Below are positions 30,042-38,255 of a DNA stretch of 45,722 bases, in pieces; position 1 is the stretch's first letter; each line of letters starts with the position of its first letter. The position numbers and the translations under genes are program-made. The DNA comes from a virus. The stretch spans positions 1 to 45,722 of IMG/VR virus record IMGVR_UViG_3300048590_000532; one strand, 5' to 3'. Under the pieces are notes generated by a model. That model ran no database searches. It saw nothing but the letters and a program-made list of their open reading frames with translations, and was not told the origin of the DNA.

Positions 30042-30746
30042 CTATTTCAGTCTGTAGTTTACAGTGCATCGACAGTTGGCGTTGTTTCGCGCTGACGCCT
30101 TTGGGTCACCGGGATACATCATGAGTTCCCCGCCCACGACGAAGTTCTCATCAATGCCCCTGACTTGCCCGTGAGCTGCAGCATGAGCGAAACGAACCAA
30201 AGAGTCTTCGCGAGACACCCATTCTTTGGTCACCCGCACTCCCAAACTATTTGCGGCTTCCCACGCGCCCCGCTCTAGAGCGGTGTGGGCTTCAGTCCGT
30301 GCGATCCGTAAGGCGTAGTTCCTTGTGGAAAGGATACGGACGATGTTCTGTCGTACTTGCATGGGTGTTTCACCCGACGCAAGCTCGGCGTTGATCCGAT
30401 CACGCAAGAACTGCTCAATCAACTCCGCCCGTTGTTGCGAGTAACGACGCAGCTCGGGGCGGATAAAGTTCAGAAGGAACTCGAGCCGTTCGTTCTTGTG
30501 GCCCATCAATCTGATGACGTGAATCATGCCATCTCTCATGATGGTTTCATGGAACCTGTTAATCAGGTCCTCAAGATCACTGCGCCACGTGTCGAGCGCG
30601 ACAGCGATCATGACTTGAGGCTGAGGAGCCCAGCGAGCGTCGATATGACGAGCCAGCAGCGTGTTCAGCGAATAAACGCTGGTGAACATGCGTTGTTCGT
30701 GTCGAGTGAGCAGCTGGCTCGATATGACGTGCTGGTCGCGAAGCAT
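30042..30746 (-). CDS. minor head protein (SPP1 gp7/Mu F-like)
   Basis: 234 residues. Hallmark C-terminal region: ARTEAHTALERGAWEAA, a W-x-S-x-ED turn, HAAAHGQ, FVVGGELMMYPGDP and NANCRC. This domain is found in minor capsid proteins that join the portal inside the prohead. The start overlaps the portal stop. No ADP-ribosyltransferase or other fused domain is present. Confidence 0.92.
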   Translation of the reverse strand: MLRDQHVISSQLLTRHEQRMFTSVYSLNTLLARHIDARWAPQPQVMIAVALDTWRSDLEDLINRFHETIMRDGMIHVIRLMGHKNERLEFLLNFIRPELRRYSQQRAELIEQFLRDRINAELASGETPMQVRQNIVRILSTRNYALRIARTEAHTALERGAWEAANSLGVRVTKEWVSREDSLVRFAHAAAHGQVRGIDENFVVGGELMMYPGDPKASARNNANCRCTVNYRLK

Positions 30747-32041
30747 CAGGCGTCCCCGTTTCCTGCGTTGTCGTCGTCATTCTCGAACGGGTCGTCCGAA
30801 CCGGGCTCCTTGCCATCGTTGGGATTAGGTTCGGGTTTGTCGGCGCTGAGCGGCATCTCATTCATCGGACCGAAGATGGATTTACCGACCTCCTTGTCCG
30901 TGTACTTGTCATAGCCGATGGCCCACCGCTTCTCATCAACTGTCAGAACCTTCGAGTCGTTGACCCGTTTCCACAGGGCTTCACGCTCATCAGCGAGCGC
31001 CTCGAGTGTATCGAGATCGGTGCAGACTTCGAACGCATCGCCGTAGGTGGGTTGGAAGAACGCGGTGAGGTCGCCGCAGACATGGGTCACGAGCGGGATG
31101 ACCGTTTGACGGTACAACGCTCGCACGGCCTGGCTGTAGTTGGTGTAGGTATTGTCGCCGGGGATGCCAAGGAGTTGCGGAGGAACACCGAAAGACAGAG
31201 CGATGTCACGGGCCGATTGGTTTTTGGCTTCCGTGTACTCCATGTCTTTCGGTGCGAGGGACATCTCTCTCCAGTCCAAGCCCCCATCGAGTAGCAGGGG
31301 CCTGCCCGCGTTCTTCGCCCCCTGGTACTTTTCCTCCAGCTCCGTCTTCAGCCGCGTGAACTGTTCATCGCTGAGCGCCTCGGTTCCCGACTCCCCGCCA
31401 GAGTATACGAGAGCCCCCGAAGGTCGAGCCATATTGTCGAGAAGCGCCTTACTGAAGACGTTGGACTGATTGTGAACGTCGATGCTGTAGGCCGCCGGCT
31501 CAACAGGGCTGAGGCCATAGTGATCGTCCGTCGGATGAAACTCCTTGATATGGAGTATGGGAAGCTGCGCATTGGGTCCCCCCGTAATGGGATATTCCAC
31601 TTTCGTGGCGCCGGCGGTGTAGGTGTACTTGACCGGATACCCCTTGGGACCCGTGGTGATGGTCATACGGTCGGGCCGCAGAACGAAAAGCTCGCGGATG
31701 GCCTTGTCGAGAATGTTCGGCTCGAGATAGGCGTTGCCGGCGAGAAGCAAAAACGAATAAAGCCGCGTCAGCAGCTCCTGGCGTGACTCGAAAGGGTTGG
31801 GTTTCTTTATCAGGTCGAGGAAGGGGTGCGTCTCGAGCTCTTTGCCCCCTTCACAGACGAGAAATGGCATCTGAGCAGCAGCCTCGGCGATCAAACGGAC
31901 GCAGCGGTAGGAGACCGCGTTCATCTGATAGCTTTCCTTGGACAGCTTGGCGTAGTCACGAGGCGTCCAAGAGGGTCGCCCCATGGTCTGCATGTAGATC
32001 GCTCGGCCTGTTTTAGAGGCCTTTGTCATTCTTTGTTGCAT
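30746..32041 (-). CDS. HK97-family portal protein
   Basis: 431 residues from ATG 32041, about 9 nt after AGAGGG; GTG 32050 is possible but too near that site. Pattern: QMNAVSYRCVRLIAEAAAQMPF, a PNPFESRQELLTRLYSFLLLAGNAYLEP block, ILHIKEFHPTDDHYGLSPVEPA, the stem region, and IALSFGVPPQLLGIPGDNTYTNYSQA. The C-terminal 45 residues are Asp/Asn/Pro rich and likely disordered. Dodecameric DNA channel at the prohead vertex. Confidence 0.94.
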   Translation of the reverse strand: MQQRMTKASKTGRAIYMQTMGRPSWTPRDYAKLSKESYQMNAVSYRCVRLIAEAAAQMPFLVCEGGKELETHPFLDLIKKPNPFESRQELLTRLYSFLLLAGNAYLEPNILDKAIRELFVLRPDRMTITTGPKGYPVKYTYTAGATKVEYPITGGPNAQLPILHIKEFHPTDDHYGLSPVEPAAYSIDVHNQSNVFSKALLDNMARPSGALVYSGGESGTEALSDEQFTRLKTELEEKYQGAKNAGRPLLLDGGLDWREMSLAPKDMEYTEAKNQSARDIALSFGVPPQLLGIPGDNTYTNYSQAVRALYRQTVIPLVTHVCGDLTAFFQPTYGDAFEVCTDLDTLEALADEREALWKRVNDSKVLTVDEKRWAIGYDKYTDKEVGKSIFGPMNEMPLSADKPEPNPNDGKEPGSDDPFENDDDNAGNGDA

Positions 32042-32070
32042 CTCATACACCCCTCTTTAGTAGTTGCTTT

Positions 32071-32151
32071 TCAATATACCGCGCTCTGACTGGCGCTGTT
32101 GGGGCCGATGACGATCTGCCAGAAGTCGCGCGGGATTTCATGAAGCGTCAT
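32071..32151 (-). CDS. possible 26-residue peptide between fibre and portal genes
   Basis: ATG 32151 to TGA 32071 encodes 26 residues (begins MTLHEIPRDFWQIV). GAGG lies 6 nt upstream, and it starts just 7 nt after the fibre stop, allowing translational coupling. It is too short to judge by composition and no family is recognised. It may be a remnant left by insertion of the fibre gene. Confidence 0.3.
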   Translation of the reverse strand: MTLHEIPRDFWQIVIGPNSASQSAVY

Positions 32152-32158
32152 ACCTGCC

Positions 32159-34690
32159 TCACAAAAACTTGTAGCGGATGAACGCCTTGAGCGGCGGGAC
32201 CATCATCATGTTGCCCGTCGCGCCCGGATGCACATAGTCATTGGCTGGCGTGTAGGTCACGTCGCTGGACCACGGGACAACGTTCTGTGCCGCCGCCATC
32301 TTGAATCCCGTCTCAGCGTCGAATGTGGGCGCAATGTCGAAATACGACACGTCAGACCGCGCCGCCGCGATGGCTGAATATTCCCGGCGGTGGGGTAGGA
32401 TGTACTCGTTCATAATTACCTCGGGCAGGATGATCTTGCCGCCCGTAGACAGGACATTCCGGCGCACCATAGGGGGCGTTGGAGGCAGGCCGAGAATAAT
32501 GAATTTGGTCGCGGATCGCGCTGACTTGATCTTGTCGATGATGGTGGCGCAATCAGCGGCCGCAAGCACCGCGCCTTTTTCGCGGATGTCGTTCCAGCCC
32601 AACTGGATTATCACCACGCAGTTCGATCCGGTCGCATCAACGCCGCTGGCGATGGAACCGATATCAAAGCCATTTGTCGTCAGGTAATATCCGAAGTCGA
32701 AATCGCTTGTGCCGGGGTTCCAGAAGGCATTCGCCCGCCCCGTCTTGTCGGCCAGCGTCAGATAATCCTCGGCTGACCAGCCGCCCCGGCCTTCGTGCTT
32801 CACGGTATTCAGGCCCATCGTGCCCCGGAAATGCACCTTGGTGAGGCCCCAGGGCGTGTAATAGGTATTCCCCGTAATGGCGGGGGTGCCTACGCCTGTC
32901 ATCTGGCGGGACAGTTCATTCGGCCAATCTCGGAATGTACCGCCGTCCATCGCCCCGGTGCCCTCGGTCGTGCTGTCGCCGAGACAGATGATATTCAGGT
33001 CGGTTGCGGGGTCAGCCGGAATGGTCGTGAAGCGGAAGGCCGTCTGGCCAAGATCAAGTTCTGCCCGCCCTCCATCCACGACCGTAGCAAGGCGGTAGAG
33101 TTCAACGCCCGTGGTGGCGCGCGACGGAATGAAAGACCTCGGTGTGCTGCTTTCGGCGTTCCACGCCACCGGAAAATTCCGGTCCGGCAGGATAGATCGC
33201 GCAAACACCGCCGTGCCCTCATCGACCGTGCCCATGATTTCGGCAGGCATGACCACCTTGGGATGGGCGATGTGCCGGATACGCCCGCCGACGAACGACG
33301 GCGTGACCAGCGTGCGTGATGCCGCCCGGACATAGGCGACGGCGGGATTGCTGATGGTCACCGTCGCCCGTGTCGCAGACGTCGTGCGCAGGGCGGCGAC
33401 ATAAAGGCCGTCCATGTCCAGCCCGATCAGTGTCGGAAAGTTGCCTGTTCCGGTCGTGTCGGCGGTTAGAACGAAAGTCTGCCCCTGATACACCGGGATC
33501 AGGCCAGTCATGAGCCAAGAAGTGCTCACCCGATAGGCCGCATTCGAAATGTCATAATAGGTCTGGTAGGTCTGTTCGCAGAAGAAATCGACCTCGGACC
33601 CCAGCACCTTTCCCGGCTCTACGCGCGAATGGACGCGCAGCGTGAAGCCGTTCGGGGGGATAAGATGACTGTAGTCCGTACCGATCACATAGCGCGCGGT
33701 CGGATAGAGCGAGGACGGGCGGATGTACTCAGTCTCGGCCCCGGCGACATTGTAAATCCCGAGGATCGTTGTCTTGTCGTCGGCGTAGAAGATCAGGTTG
33801 GCCGTCGCCGTCGCCGCAAGCGACTGACTGAACTGGACCTCAAGCGTGATTTCCGGGTCGATGGCCACGAAATCGCAGCTTTCATAGCTGGCATTCGCCA
33901 CAAACGCTCCGGTGTCCGTCCTGATATAGCCCTCCAGCATCCGCGAGGCATCGCCGTAATTCGTACCGCGCCCGTTGAGGACGCGCATGGCCTCGCTGTC
34001 GATTGCGGTGGCGCGCACATCGTCCACCGCGCCCACTGTCGGATAGCGGGCGATTTCCGCAGCGACGGGGCCGGTCTCGATCACATACAGGCCGATGTAC
34101 TCCACATCCTCGCCCGCCGCCGTGAAGGAATCGCCCTCGACCAAATCAGCCACACCGAGGGCGATGGCTCCGGCGATGGTCGTGTCGTGGTACGCGCCCT
34201 TGCTTGCGGCGATAAGCGTCACAGCATCGCGCGCCGCCTCGGCCAGCCCCTGCGCCACCTCGGCCCCCGTCCGCGCATCCGATGCCGCCGCCCGGTCCGC
34301 TGCTGCCTGACCAGCATACCCCTGGGCGGCAAGTTCTGCAGCCTGAGCATCCGATAGCGTCGGCGGCGGAGCAACGTCGAAGTGATCCCAGATATTGACG
34401 GGTCCTGCAACATCGGGCACAGTCAAAGTACCCATCGGTTGGTTCGGGTCAGGAGTGCGAGGCGGAATGAGGTAAACATAGTAAACGGTACCGGCGATGC
34501 CTCGAGCGTTGGGCCACAGAGCTACATCAATGTTGCCGTCAGAGGGGATGGTGTAGTACAGCTGGTGGGGAACGACAAGAGCAGAGTCCTTATCAGCCCT
34601 CTTGAGTTCAAACTTGAGACGATACCCCGCCGCGGGTTCATCGGTGGGTAGGGTAACAAGGCCCTGAACTTGGATCGTGGTGTATGCCAT
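32159..34690 (-). CDS. tail fibre/receptor-binding protein with SGNH-hydrolase domain
   Basis: 843 residues. Residues 1-110 form a beta-rich attachment domain (VQGLVTLPTDEPAAGY, YVYLIPPRTPDP). Residues 113-165 are an Ala/Gln-rich coiled coil. The middle 200-540 is beta-rich, and from about 560 comes an SGNH/GDSL hydrolase: CLGDSTTEG (Ser573 nucleophile), QLGWND near residue 700, and D-x-VHP near 818. Such domains deacetylate or de-esterify surface polysaccharides. Codon use from about residue 110 onward is more G+C-rich and smoother than the N-terminus, suggesting a replaced tip module. The gene lies between terminase and portal, away from other tail genes, with its own promoter. Confidence 0.85.
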   Translation of the reverse strand: MAYTTIQVQGLVTLPTDEPAAGYRLKFELKRADKDSALVVPHQLYYTIPSDGNIDVALWPNARGIAGTVYYVYLIPPRTPDPNQPMGTLTVPDVAGPVNIWDHFDVAPPPTLSDAQAAELAAQGYAGQAAADRAAASDARTGAEVAQGLAEAARDAVTLIAASKGAYHDTTIAGAIALGVADLVEGDSFTAAGEDVEYIGLYVIETGPVAAEIARYPTVGAVDDVRATAIDSEAMRVLNGRGTNYGDASRMLEGYIRTDTGAFVANASYESCDFVAIDPEITLEVQFSQSLAATATANLIFYADDKTTILGIYNVAGAETEYIRPSSLYPTARYVIGTDYSHLIPPNGFTLRVHSRVEPGKVLGSEVDFFCEQTYQTYYDISNAAYRVSTSWLMTGLIPVYQGQTFVLTADTTGTGNFPTLIGLDMDGLYVAALRTTSATRATVTISNPAVAYVRAASRTLVTPSFVGGRIRHIAHPKVVMPAEIMGTVDEGTAVFARSILPDRNFPVAWNAESSTPRSFIPSRATTGVELYRLATVVDGGRAELDLGQTAFRFTTIPADPATDLNIICLGDSTTEGTGAMDGGTFRDWPNELSRQMTGVGTPAITGNTYYTPWGLTKVHFRGTMGLNTVKHEGRGGWSAEDYLTLADKTGRANAFWNPGTSDFDFGYYLTTNGFDIGSIASGVDATGSNCVVIIQLGWNDIREKGAVLAAADCATIIDKIKSARSATKFIILGLPPTPPMVRRNVLSTGGKIILPEVIMNEYILPHRREYSAIAAARSDVSYFDIAPTFDAETGFKMAAAQNVVPWSSDVTYTPANDYVHPGATGNMMMVPPLKAFIRYKFL

Positions 34691-34712
34691 AGGATGCTCC
34701 TGAGTTTATTCT

Positions 34713-34741
34713 AACATACCACAGTGGGTGGGTAGTGTCAA
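34713..34741 (-). promoter_or_regulatory. strong promoter for the fibre gene
   Basis: Minus strand TTGACA (34741-34736), 17-bp spacer, TATGTT (34718-34713), 23 nt before the fibre ATG; AGGAG follows as ribosome site. Confidence 0.7.
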
Positions 34742-34757
34742 CTCACTTATGGCCCAT

Positions 34758-34771
34758 ATTACGTGCGTAAT
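34758..34771. promoter_or_regulatory. palindrome upstream of fibre promoter
   Basis: ATTACGTGCGTAAT: two 6-bp arms around TG, 16 bp upstream of the fibre -35 and 7 bp before the terminase stop. A possible operator; no protein can be assigned to it. Confidence 0.35.
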
Positions 34772-34777
34772 GTAATA

Positions 34778-36124
34778 CTACAGCTGCCGGATGCGAGGCT
34801 CCTGCTGCTTGCGGTTGCTCAGTTCGGCTAACGCCCACACCAAGGCGTCCATCCTGTCGGGCGATTTGCCCTCGACAGTGCCTGACGGATCGAAGTCGCA
34901 CATCTGGTCTTCGAGTGCTGAGAAGCTGCCGACGTGATGCACCCGACCTTGCTCATACAGGCCGGCGATGGGCTCAGCACGGATCCACTTGCCTTTCGAC
35001 GCACGGACCTTGATGACCTTGACTGTGGGATCGACAGAACGGATCACGCTTTCGACCATGTCGCCACCCTGGTTCACCTCGCAGACGATTGCGTTGGCCT
35101 GATGCTTGTAGTAGGCGGAGACAGCAGTTGCTGCCCAGCCTTCAGGACTGCGGCCTTGGACGGTCGAGTCATTATGGATGTAGAAATGGGCGTGGTTGGT
35201 ATTCGGGATGTCGCGGCTTGCGGTGATGATACCACATTCGTCCGAGTTGGCGTTGCCCGTCGCCGGCGGGTCGACTGCTACCACAGTCATGTGCAGGTCT
35301 TCGGGCACCTCGGACTTCTTCTTGCGAGCTGCTTCGATGAGCGGCATGTGGAACAGGGCGTTCGGGTTGTCGTCCAGGATTTCCGCGTCGAGCTCTTGAC
35401 GGCCGAGGCGAGTGCCTTCATAACGGCTGACGATGGCTTCGCGGAAGCTGGCAGCGAGGTTGTCGAGGTTGTCGTAGGTGTGGCCCTTGGTGATGAGAGT
35501 GGACTTTCGTTTGACGATCTCCTTTAGCAGCTTGGTCGGCTTCGGTGTCGTCGTGATGCACTGCACCGGACGTTTGCCGAGGCGCAGGCCGAACTGCAGC
35601 TGGTCCCAAGCCTCCTGCTGATAGCGCCATTTACAGAGCTCGTCTAGCCAAGCGGCGTCATGCTGCGGACCACGAAGCGCTTCAGGATCATCCGCCGAGT
35701 AGATGGTCGCTCGTGCGCCGTTGGGCCACGTCAGTCGCTTTTTGGACGGCTCGTAGGTCGGCCGGTTCCACGGCGGACACACTGACATAATCCCGCTTTC
35801 GCCTTCAACCATAACGTCTCGAGCGTCACCGGCGTCCTCAGCGACAAGCGCAATGCGGCGGTACTTGTGATGCTCGACCAGGTCACGGACCCACTCAGCG
35901 CCAGATCGTGTCTTGCCGAAGCCCCGTCCCGCTAGGATCAGCCACGTTAGCCAAGGGGTTTCGGGCGTTATGGGCGGCGGCAGCTGCTGCGGACGCGCCC
36001 AGAATGACCACTGGTACTGCAGCCGGATCGCTTCTTCGTCAGTCAGAGCCACGAACAGCTCGATGAGCTTCTGTGGATCGACTTGCTGCTTGAGCTGGTG
36101 TAAGCTGAAGTTGGCGAGGCTCAT
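34778..36124 (-). CDS. terL: terminase large subunit
   Basis: 448 residues. Walker A AGRGFGKTR (65-73), Walker B AAWLDEL with Asp161/Glu162, a coupling TTTPKPT segment, then the RNase H-like nuclease domain with VAVDPPATG, CEVNQGGDM and the final SPDRMDALVWAL acid pair. It packages and cuts concatemeric DNA. The type groups with GTA/HK97-like TerL. The start overlaps the small subunit stop by 4 nt. Confidence 0.95.
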   Translation of the reverse strand: MSLANFSLHQLKQQVDPQKLIELFVALTDEEAIRLQYQWSFWARPQQLPPPITPETPWLTWLILAGRGFGKTRSGAEWVRDLVEHHKYRRIALVAEDAGDARDVMVEGESGIMSVCPPWNRPTYEPSKKRLTWPNGARATIYSADDPEALRGPQHDAAWLDELCKWRYQQEAWDQLQFGLRLGKRPVQCITTTPKPTKLLKEIVKRKSTLITKGHTYDNLDNLAASFREAIVSRYEGTRLGRQELDAEILDDNPNALFHMPLIEAARKKKSEVPEDLHMTVVAVDPPATGNANSDECGIITASRDIPNTNHAHFYIHNDSTVQGRSPEGWAATAVSAYYKHQANAIVCEVNQGGDMVESVIRSVDPTVKVIKVRASKGKWIRAEPIAGLYEQGRVHHVGSFSALEDQMCDFDPSGTVEGKSPDRMDALVWALAELSNRKQQEPRIRQL

Positions 36125-36720
36125 TCTTCCACCTCTTCATAATCGGCATCTATGATTGTGTCGGGGTTGCGTGGGGGTAGCACCGGAGGCTTGACGCCAA
36201 GCAGGGTCGCCATCTTGTCGATGAGCGTTTCCGCCGCGCCTTCGAACTTGTGAATGTGGTCGACAGTGCTTTTGTCGCCGAACTCAGTCGGCATCCGGGA
36301 CTTAGCCAAGAACATGAGCAGCTGGTCGCTGTACTCCTGCTTGTGCCCGACGACTTTGCCGTCGTGGTAGATCGCTCGTTTGACGCCTTCGACACCGCGT
36401 CTGTGGATTTCAGCGCGGATGACATCATCGCCATCGGCTCTGGCGGCTTGGTAATCAGCCTCGAACTGCGGATCTTCGTCGCGCCGCCGCTTGAAATACC
36501 GGGTGCCGCATCCACAGGAAGCAGCCGCGTCCTTGTTCGTAATGCCTTCACGGATCAGCGCTAGGTACTGCTCGCGCATCTCGGTGTCAAAGCGGCCCTT
36601 ATCGTAGGCCTGCTTTACCTTCAGAGTGAGCTTCTTGCCGGACGGCAGTTTGATCGTGGCGCGTTGGGGTGCTCGGGGATCGTTGACAATCGTGGATTTC
36701 TTGCGTTCTTTCCTGGGCAT
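36121..36720 (-). CDS. terS: terminase small subunit
   Basis: 199 residues. A basic N-terminus, then a helix-turn-helix (REQYLALIREGITNKDAA, CGTRYFKRRR) followed by a FEADYQAA helix, the usual DNA-recognition part of small terminases. A central helical oligomerisation region comes next (HKFEGAAETLIDKMATLLG), and an acidic tail that would contact TerL. ATG 36720 behind GGGAG. It follows directly from a strong promoter. It binds the packaging site, which probably lies near. Confidence 0.82.
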   Translation of the reverse strand: MPRKERKKSTIVNDPRAPQRATIKLPSGKKLTLKVKQAYDKGRFDTEMREQYLALIREGITNKDAAASCGCGTRYFKRRRDEDPQFEADYQAARADGDDVIRAEIHRRGVEGVKRAIYHDGKVVGHKQEYSDQLLMFLAKSRMPTEFGDKSTVDHIHKFEGAAETLIDKMATLLGVKPPVLPPRNPDTIIDADYEEVEE

Positions 36721-36752
36721 GGAAATAGCTCCCGAATGGTGGTTCGAGAGCC

Positions 36753-36782
36753 AGTATAAGAGGATAGTAGTAGTTTTGTCAA
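36753..36782 (-). promoter_or_regulatory. strong promoter for the terminase/late operon
   Basis: Minus strand TTGACA (36782-36777), 18-bp spacer, TATACT (36758-36753), 33 nt before the small terminase ATG. Overlaps the stop of the preceding small gene. Confidence 0.72.
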
Positions 36783-37099
36783 CGACGTTTCCGGCGGCGT
36801 TTGGGCCGCTGGTAATATTGCGTGTATATGTTTTCCAGGCCTGGGATGTTGGGGTGCTTGTGAACCCACAGACTAGTATGGGGATCGAAGTGCCGCTGGA
36901 AGAAGCGGTCTATTCTGTGATTTCCCGTTGCGATATTTCTTTCTTGGTCTACTAGCTTTGAGAGTTCGTCGTAAGCCTGGTCCGACATGATAGGACGGTG
37001 GTTGTTCTCGTAGGCCCAAGCGGCTATGGCGATCTTGATCCGGCTGTGCCTGACTAGTTCGACGAGTCCGGCAGGTCCAGTGCCCCATTGTCTGGTCAT
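36779..37099 (-). CDS. small phage protein with DNA-ligase-N-terminus-like motif
   Basis: 106 residues from ATG 37099 with AAGGAG upstream. Residues 20-95 contain WAYENNHRPIMSDQAYDEL, similar in pattern to the YD-x-L segment at the start of NAD-dependent ligase adenylation domains (Ia region), then TGNHRIDRFFQRHFDP and WVHKHPNIPG, a series I recognise from small phage proteins. The tail is Arg/Lys rich (KRRRKRR). No nucleotidyltransferase KxDG motif, so it is not a ligase on its own. It has its own promoter, next to the terminase genes. Confidence 0.6.
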   Translation of the reverse strand: MTRQWGTGPAGLVELVRHSRIKIAIAAWAYENNHRPIMSDQAYDELSKLVDQERNIATGNHRIDRFFQRHFDPHTSLWVHKHPNIPGLENIYTQYYQRPKRRRKRR

Positions 37100-37118
37100 G
37101 AGTGTGCTCCTTTGCGCG

Positions 37119-37147
37119 ATCATACGTCCAGCCTAAGAGTCTGTCAG
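37119..37147 (-). promoter_or_regulatory. promoter for the small ligase-like gene
   Basis: Minus strand CTGACA (37147-37142), 17-bp spacer, TATGAT (37124-37119), 20 nt before the ATG at 37099. Confidence 0.65.
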
Positions 37148-37235
37148 GACCGATTGTCTGATTGCAGAGAAGCTAGGGGGCCAAAACCTTGGGGCTATAG
37201 AACGGTGCCGATCTGCTCCCTGGGACCGCGGCCAT

Positions 37236-37274
37236 AAAAAAAACCGCCTCCCCCATGAGCAGGGGCGACGGCGT
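37236..37274 (-). terminator. rho-independent terminator
   Basis: On the minus strand CGCCGTCGCCCC, a CTGCTCA loop and GGGGGAGGCGG form a G+C-rich stem followed by eight T (37243-37236). It lies 56 nt after the stop of the regulator gene at 37330 and insulates it from the late operon. Confidence 0.8.
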
Positions 37275-37329
37275 TGCAAACGGGCAACAGGTGACGGACG
37301 CCGCGTGATGCGGCGCCCATCGCGTTGCG

Positions 37330-37608
37330 TTATGCGTCGAGCAATGCGGCGACTGCCTTGCGCGTTGTCGCGTTGTCGGCGAAGACGTGCTTCTCGCCGT
37401 CCTTGAACAGCGGCGCCCACTTGTCAATGTTGCGGCGAATGCGCGCGCGCAACGTTTTTGCGTTGATACCGTGCTGAGCGGCGAGGTCAACGGACGTGAA
37501 CGTATTGCCCGACGCCTTCGCGTTCAGCTTCGCCTTCGACTCGCGTCCTGCGCGCTTGCCGCGAGCGGTGGCGACTTTGGTGACGGCGGGGGTGTTTTCG
37601 GTGGTCAT
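37330..37608 (-). CDS. small HTH DNA-binding protein
   Basis: 92 residues from ATG 37608 behind AAGGAG. The N-terminal 35 residues are Lys/Arg/Ala/Thr rich. Residues 40-65 form a helix-turn-helix (FTSVDLAAQHGINAKTLRAR) followed by a basic R-x-x-IRR helix and a Trp/Lys/His-rich end. It has its own strong promoter and terminator, so it is a monocistronic regulator upstream of the late region; a late activator or repressor role is inference. Confidence 0.6.
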   Translation of the reverse strand: MTTENTPAVTKVATARGKRAGRESKAKLNAKASGNTFTSVDLAAQHGINAKTLRARIRRNIDKWAPLFKDGEKHVFADNATTRKAVAALLDA

Positions 37609-37668
37609 TGGTGCTGCTCCTTGTGTTGTCAGCGGTGGTCGAACGCGGTATTGCGTTTCGATGATTTG

Positions 37669-37697
37669 AATATATGCCCGATGCGAGACGAAGTCAA
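37669..37697 (-). promoter_or_regulatory. strong promoter for the HTH regulator
   Basis: Minus strand TTGACT (37697-37692), 17-bp spacer, TATATT (37674-37669). The 9-mer AGCAAGATT (37706-37714) lies 8 bp upstream of the -35. Confidence 0.7.
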
Positions 37698-37699
37698 CA

Positions 37700-38001
37700 G
37701 CCCCGAGCAAGATTTATTTTATTTCTCCGTTGGGGTCTTGTTCCGTTGACACGACCGGCGTCTTGTGATAGGTGCGAGCGCCGCTGAGGGCTCTGTTGCG
37801 GATTGGTCACAGTTGCGGATCGGCAACACCTGCGGCCCTACCCTGCCTGCGGCACCGCCCGCGTAGAGTGCGGCCCTGGCTATGTAGAGCTTAGCGGTGA
37901 CGGCCCTAGGGCAACACGGCCGCGCCCGCGTATGGCCATGTGCCCCGGGGCTTATTTGCAGTCTCTACTAGTGGCCCCGTCTGCACAGTCTAGGGCCCCG
38001 T
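37700..38001. other. non-coding region with short repeats, near terminase
   Basis: About 300 bp with no supported gene; a plus frame at 37803-38060 has coding-unlike composition and no ribosome site. It holds: an AT tract (37711-37727) between AGCAAGA and GTCTTGTTCCG, a loose dyad; TTGACA at 37746; the 7-mer CGGCCCT three times (37833, 37871, 37901); and GGCCCCGTCT twice 21 bp apart (37973-37982 and 37994-38003). A consensus DnaA box, TTATCCACA (38012-38020), lies just after it. A control, packaging or replication region is possible. Confidence 0.5.
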
Positions 38002-38241
38002 CTAGGCAGAGTTATCCACAGGAGGGGCGATCACGAGCAACCAACCCGTCTGTGAAGTGATGTCGTCACCAGGCTCACCGGTGCAGCAGTACACATAGCC
38101 TTCCTTCTCAGCTATTGGTGCCCAGTACTCGAGCGGGCTCATCATCGGCCCATCCCACGTTATCTCCCAGCCGTCAGCCCACGAAATCTCCTCACAGGGG
38201 CAATTCCTCAAAACCCAAAGGGGGGTAAAACCTGGTTCCAT
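38002..38241 (-). CDS. small protein, function unknown
   Basis: 79 residues from ATG 38241, 5 nt after GGAGG. Trp/Pro/Glu rich with NCPCEEISWADGWEITWDG and YCCTGEPGDD; two CxC/CC pairs could bind metal but no family is clear. It is the last of three short minus-strand genes read from the promoter near 38849-38876. Followed by the non-coding repeat region. Confidence 0.5.
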   Translation of the reverse strand: MEPGFTPLWVLRNCPCEEISWADGWEITWDGPMMSPLEYWAPIAEKEGYVYCCTGEPGDDITSQTGWLLVIAPPVDNSA

Positions 38242-38255
38242 CATATCCTCCAAAA

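Noticed and set aside
36779-37099. Complete DNA ligase
   Set aside because: No KxDG nucleotidyltransferase motif and only 106 residues.
37803-38060. 85-residue plus-strand frame in the non-coding region
   Set aside because: No ribosome site, coding-unlike composition, and overlaps a better-supported minus-strand gene.
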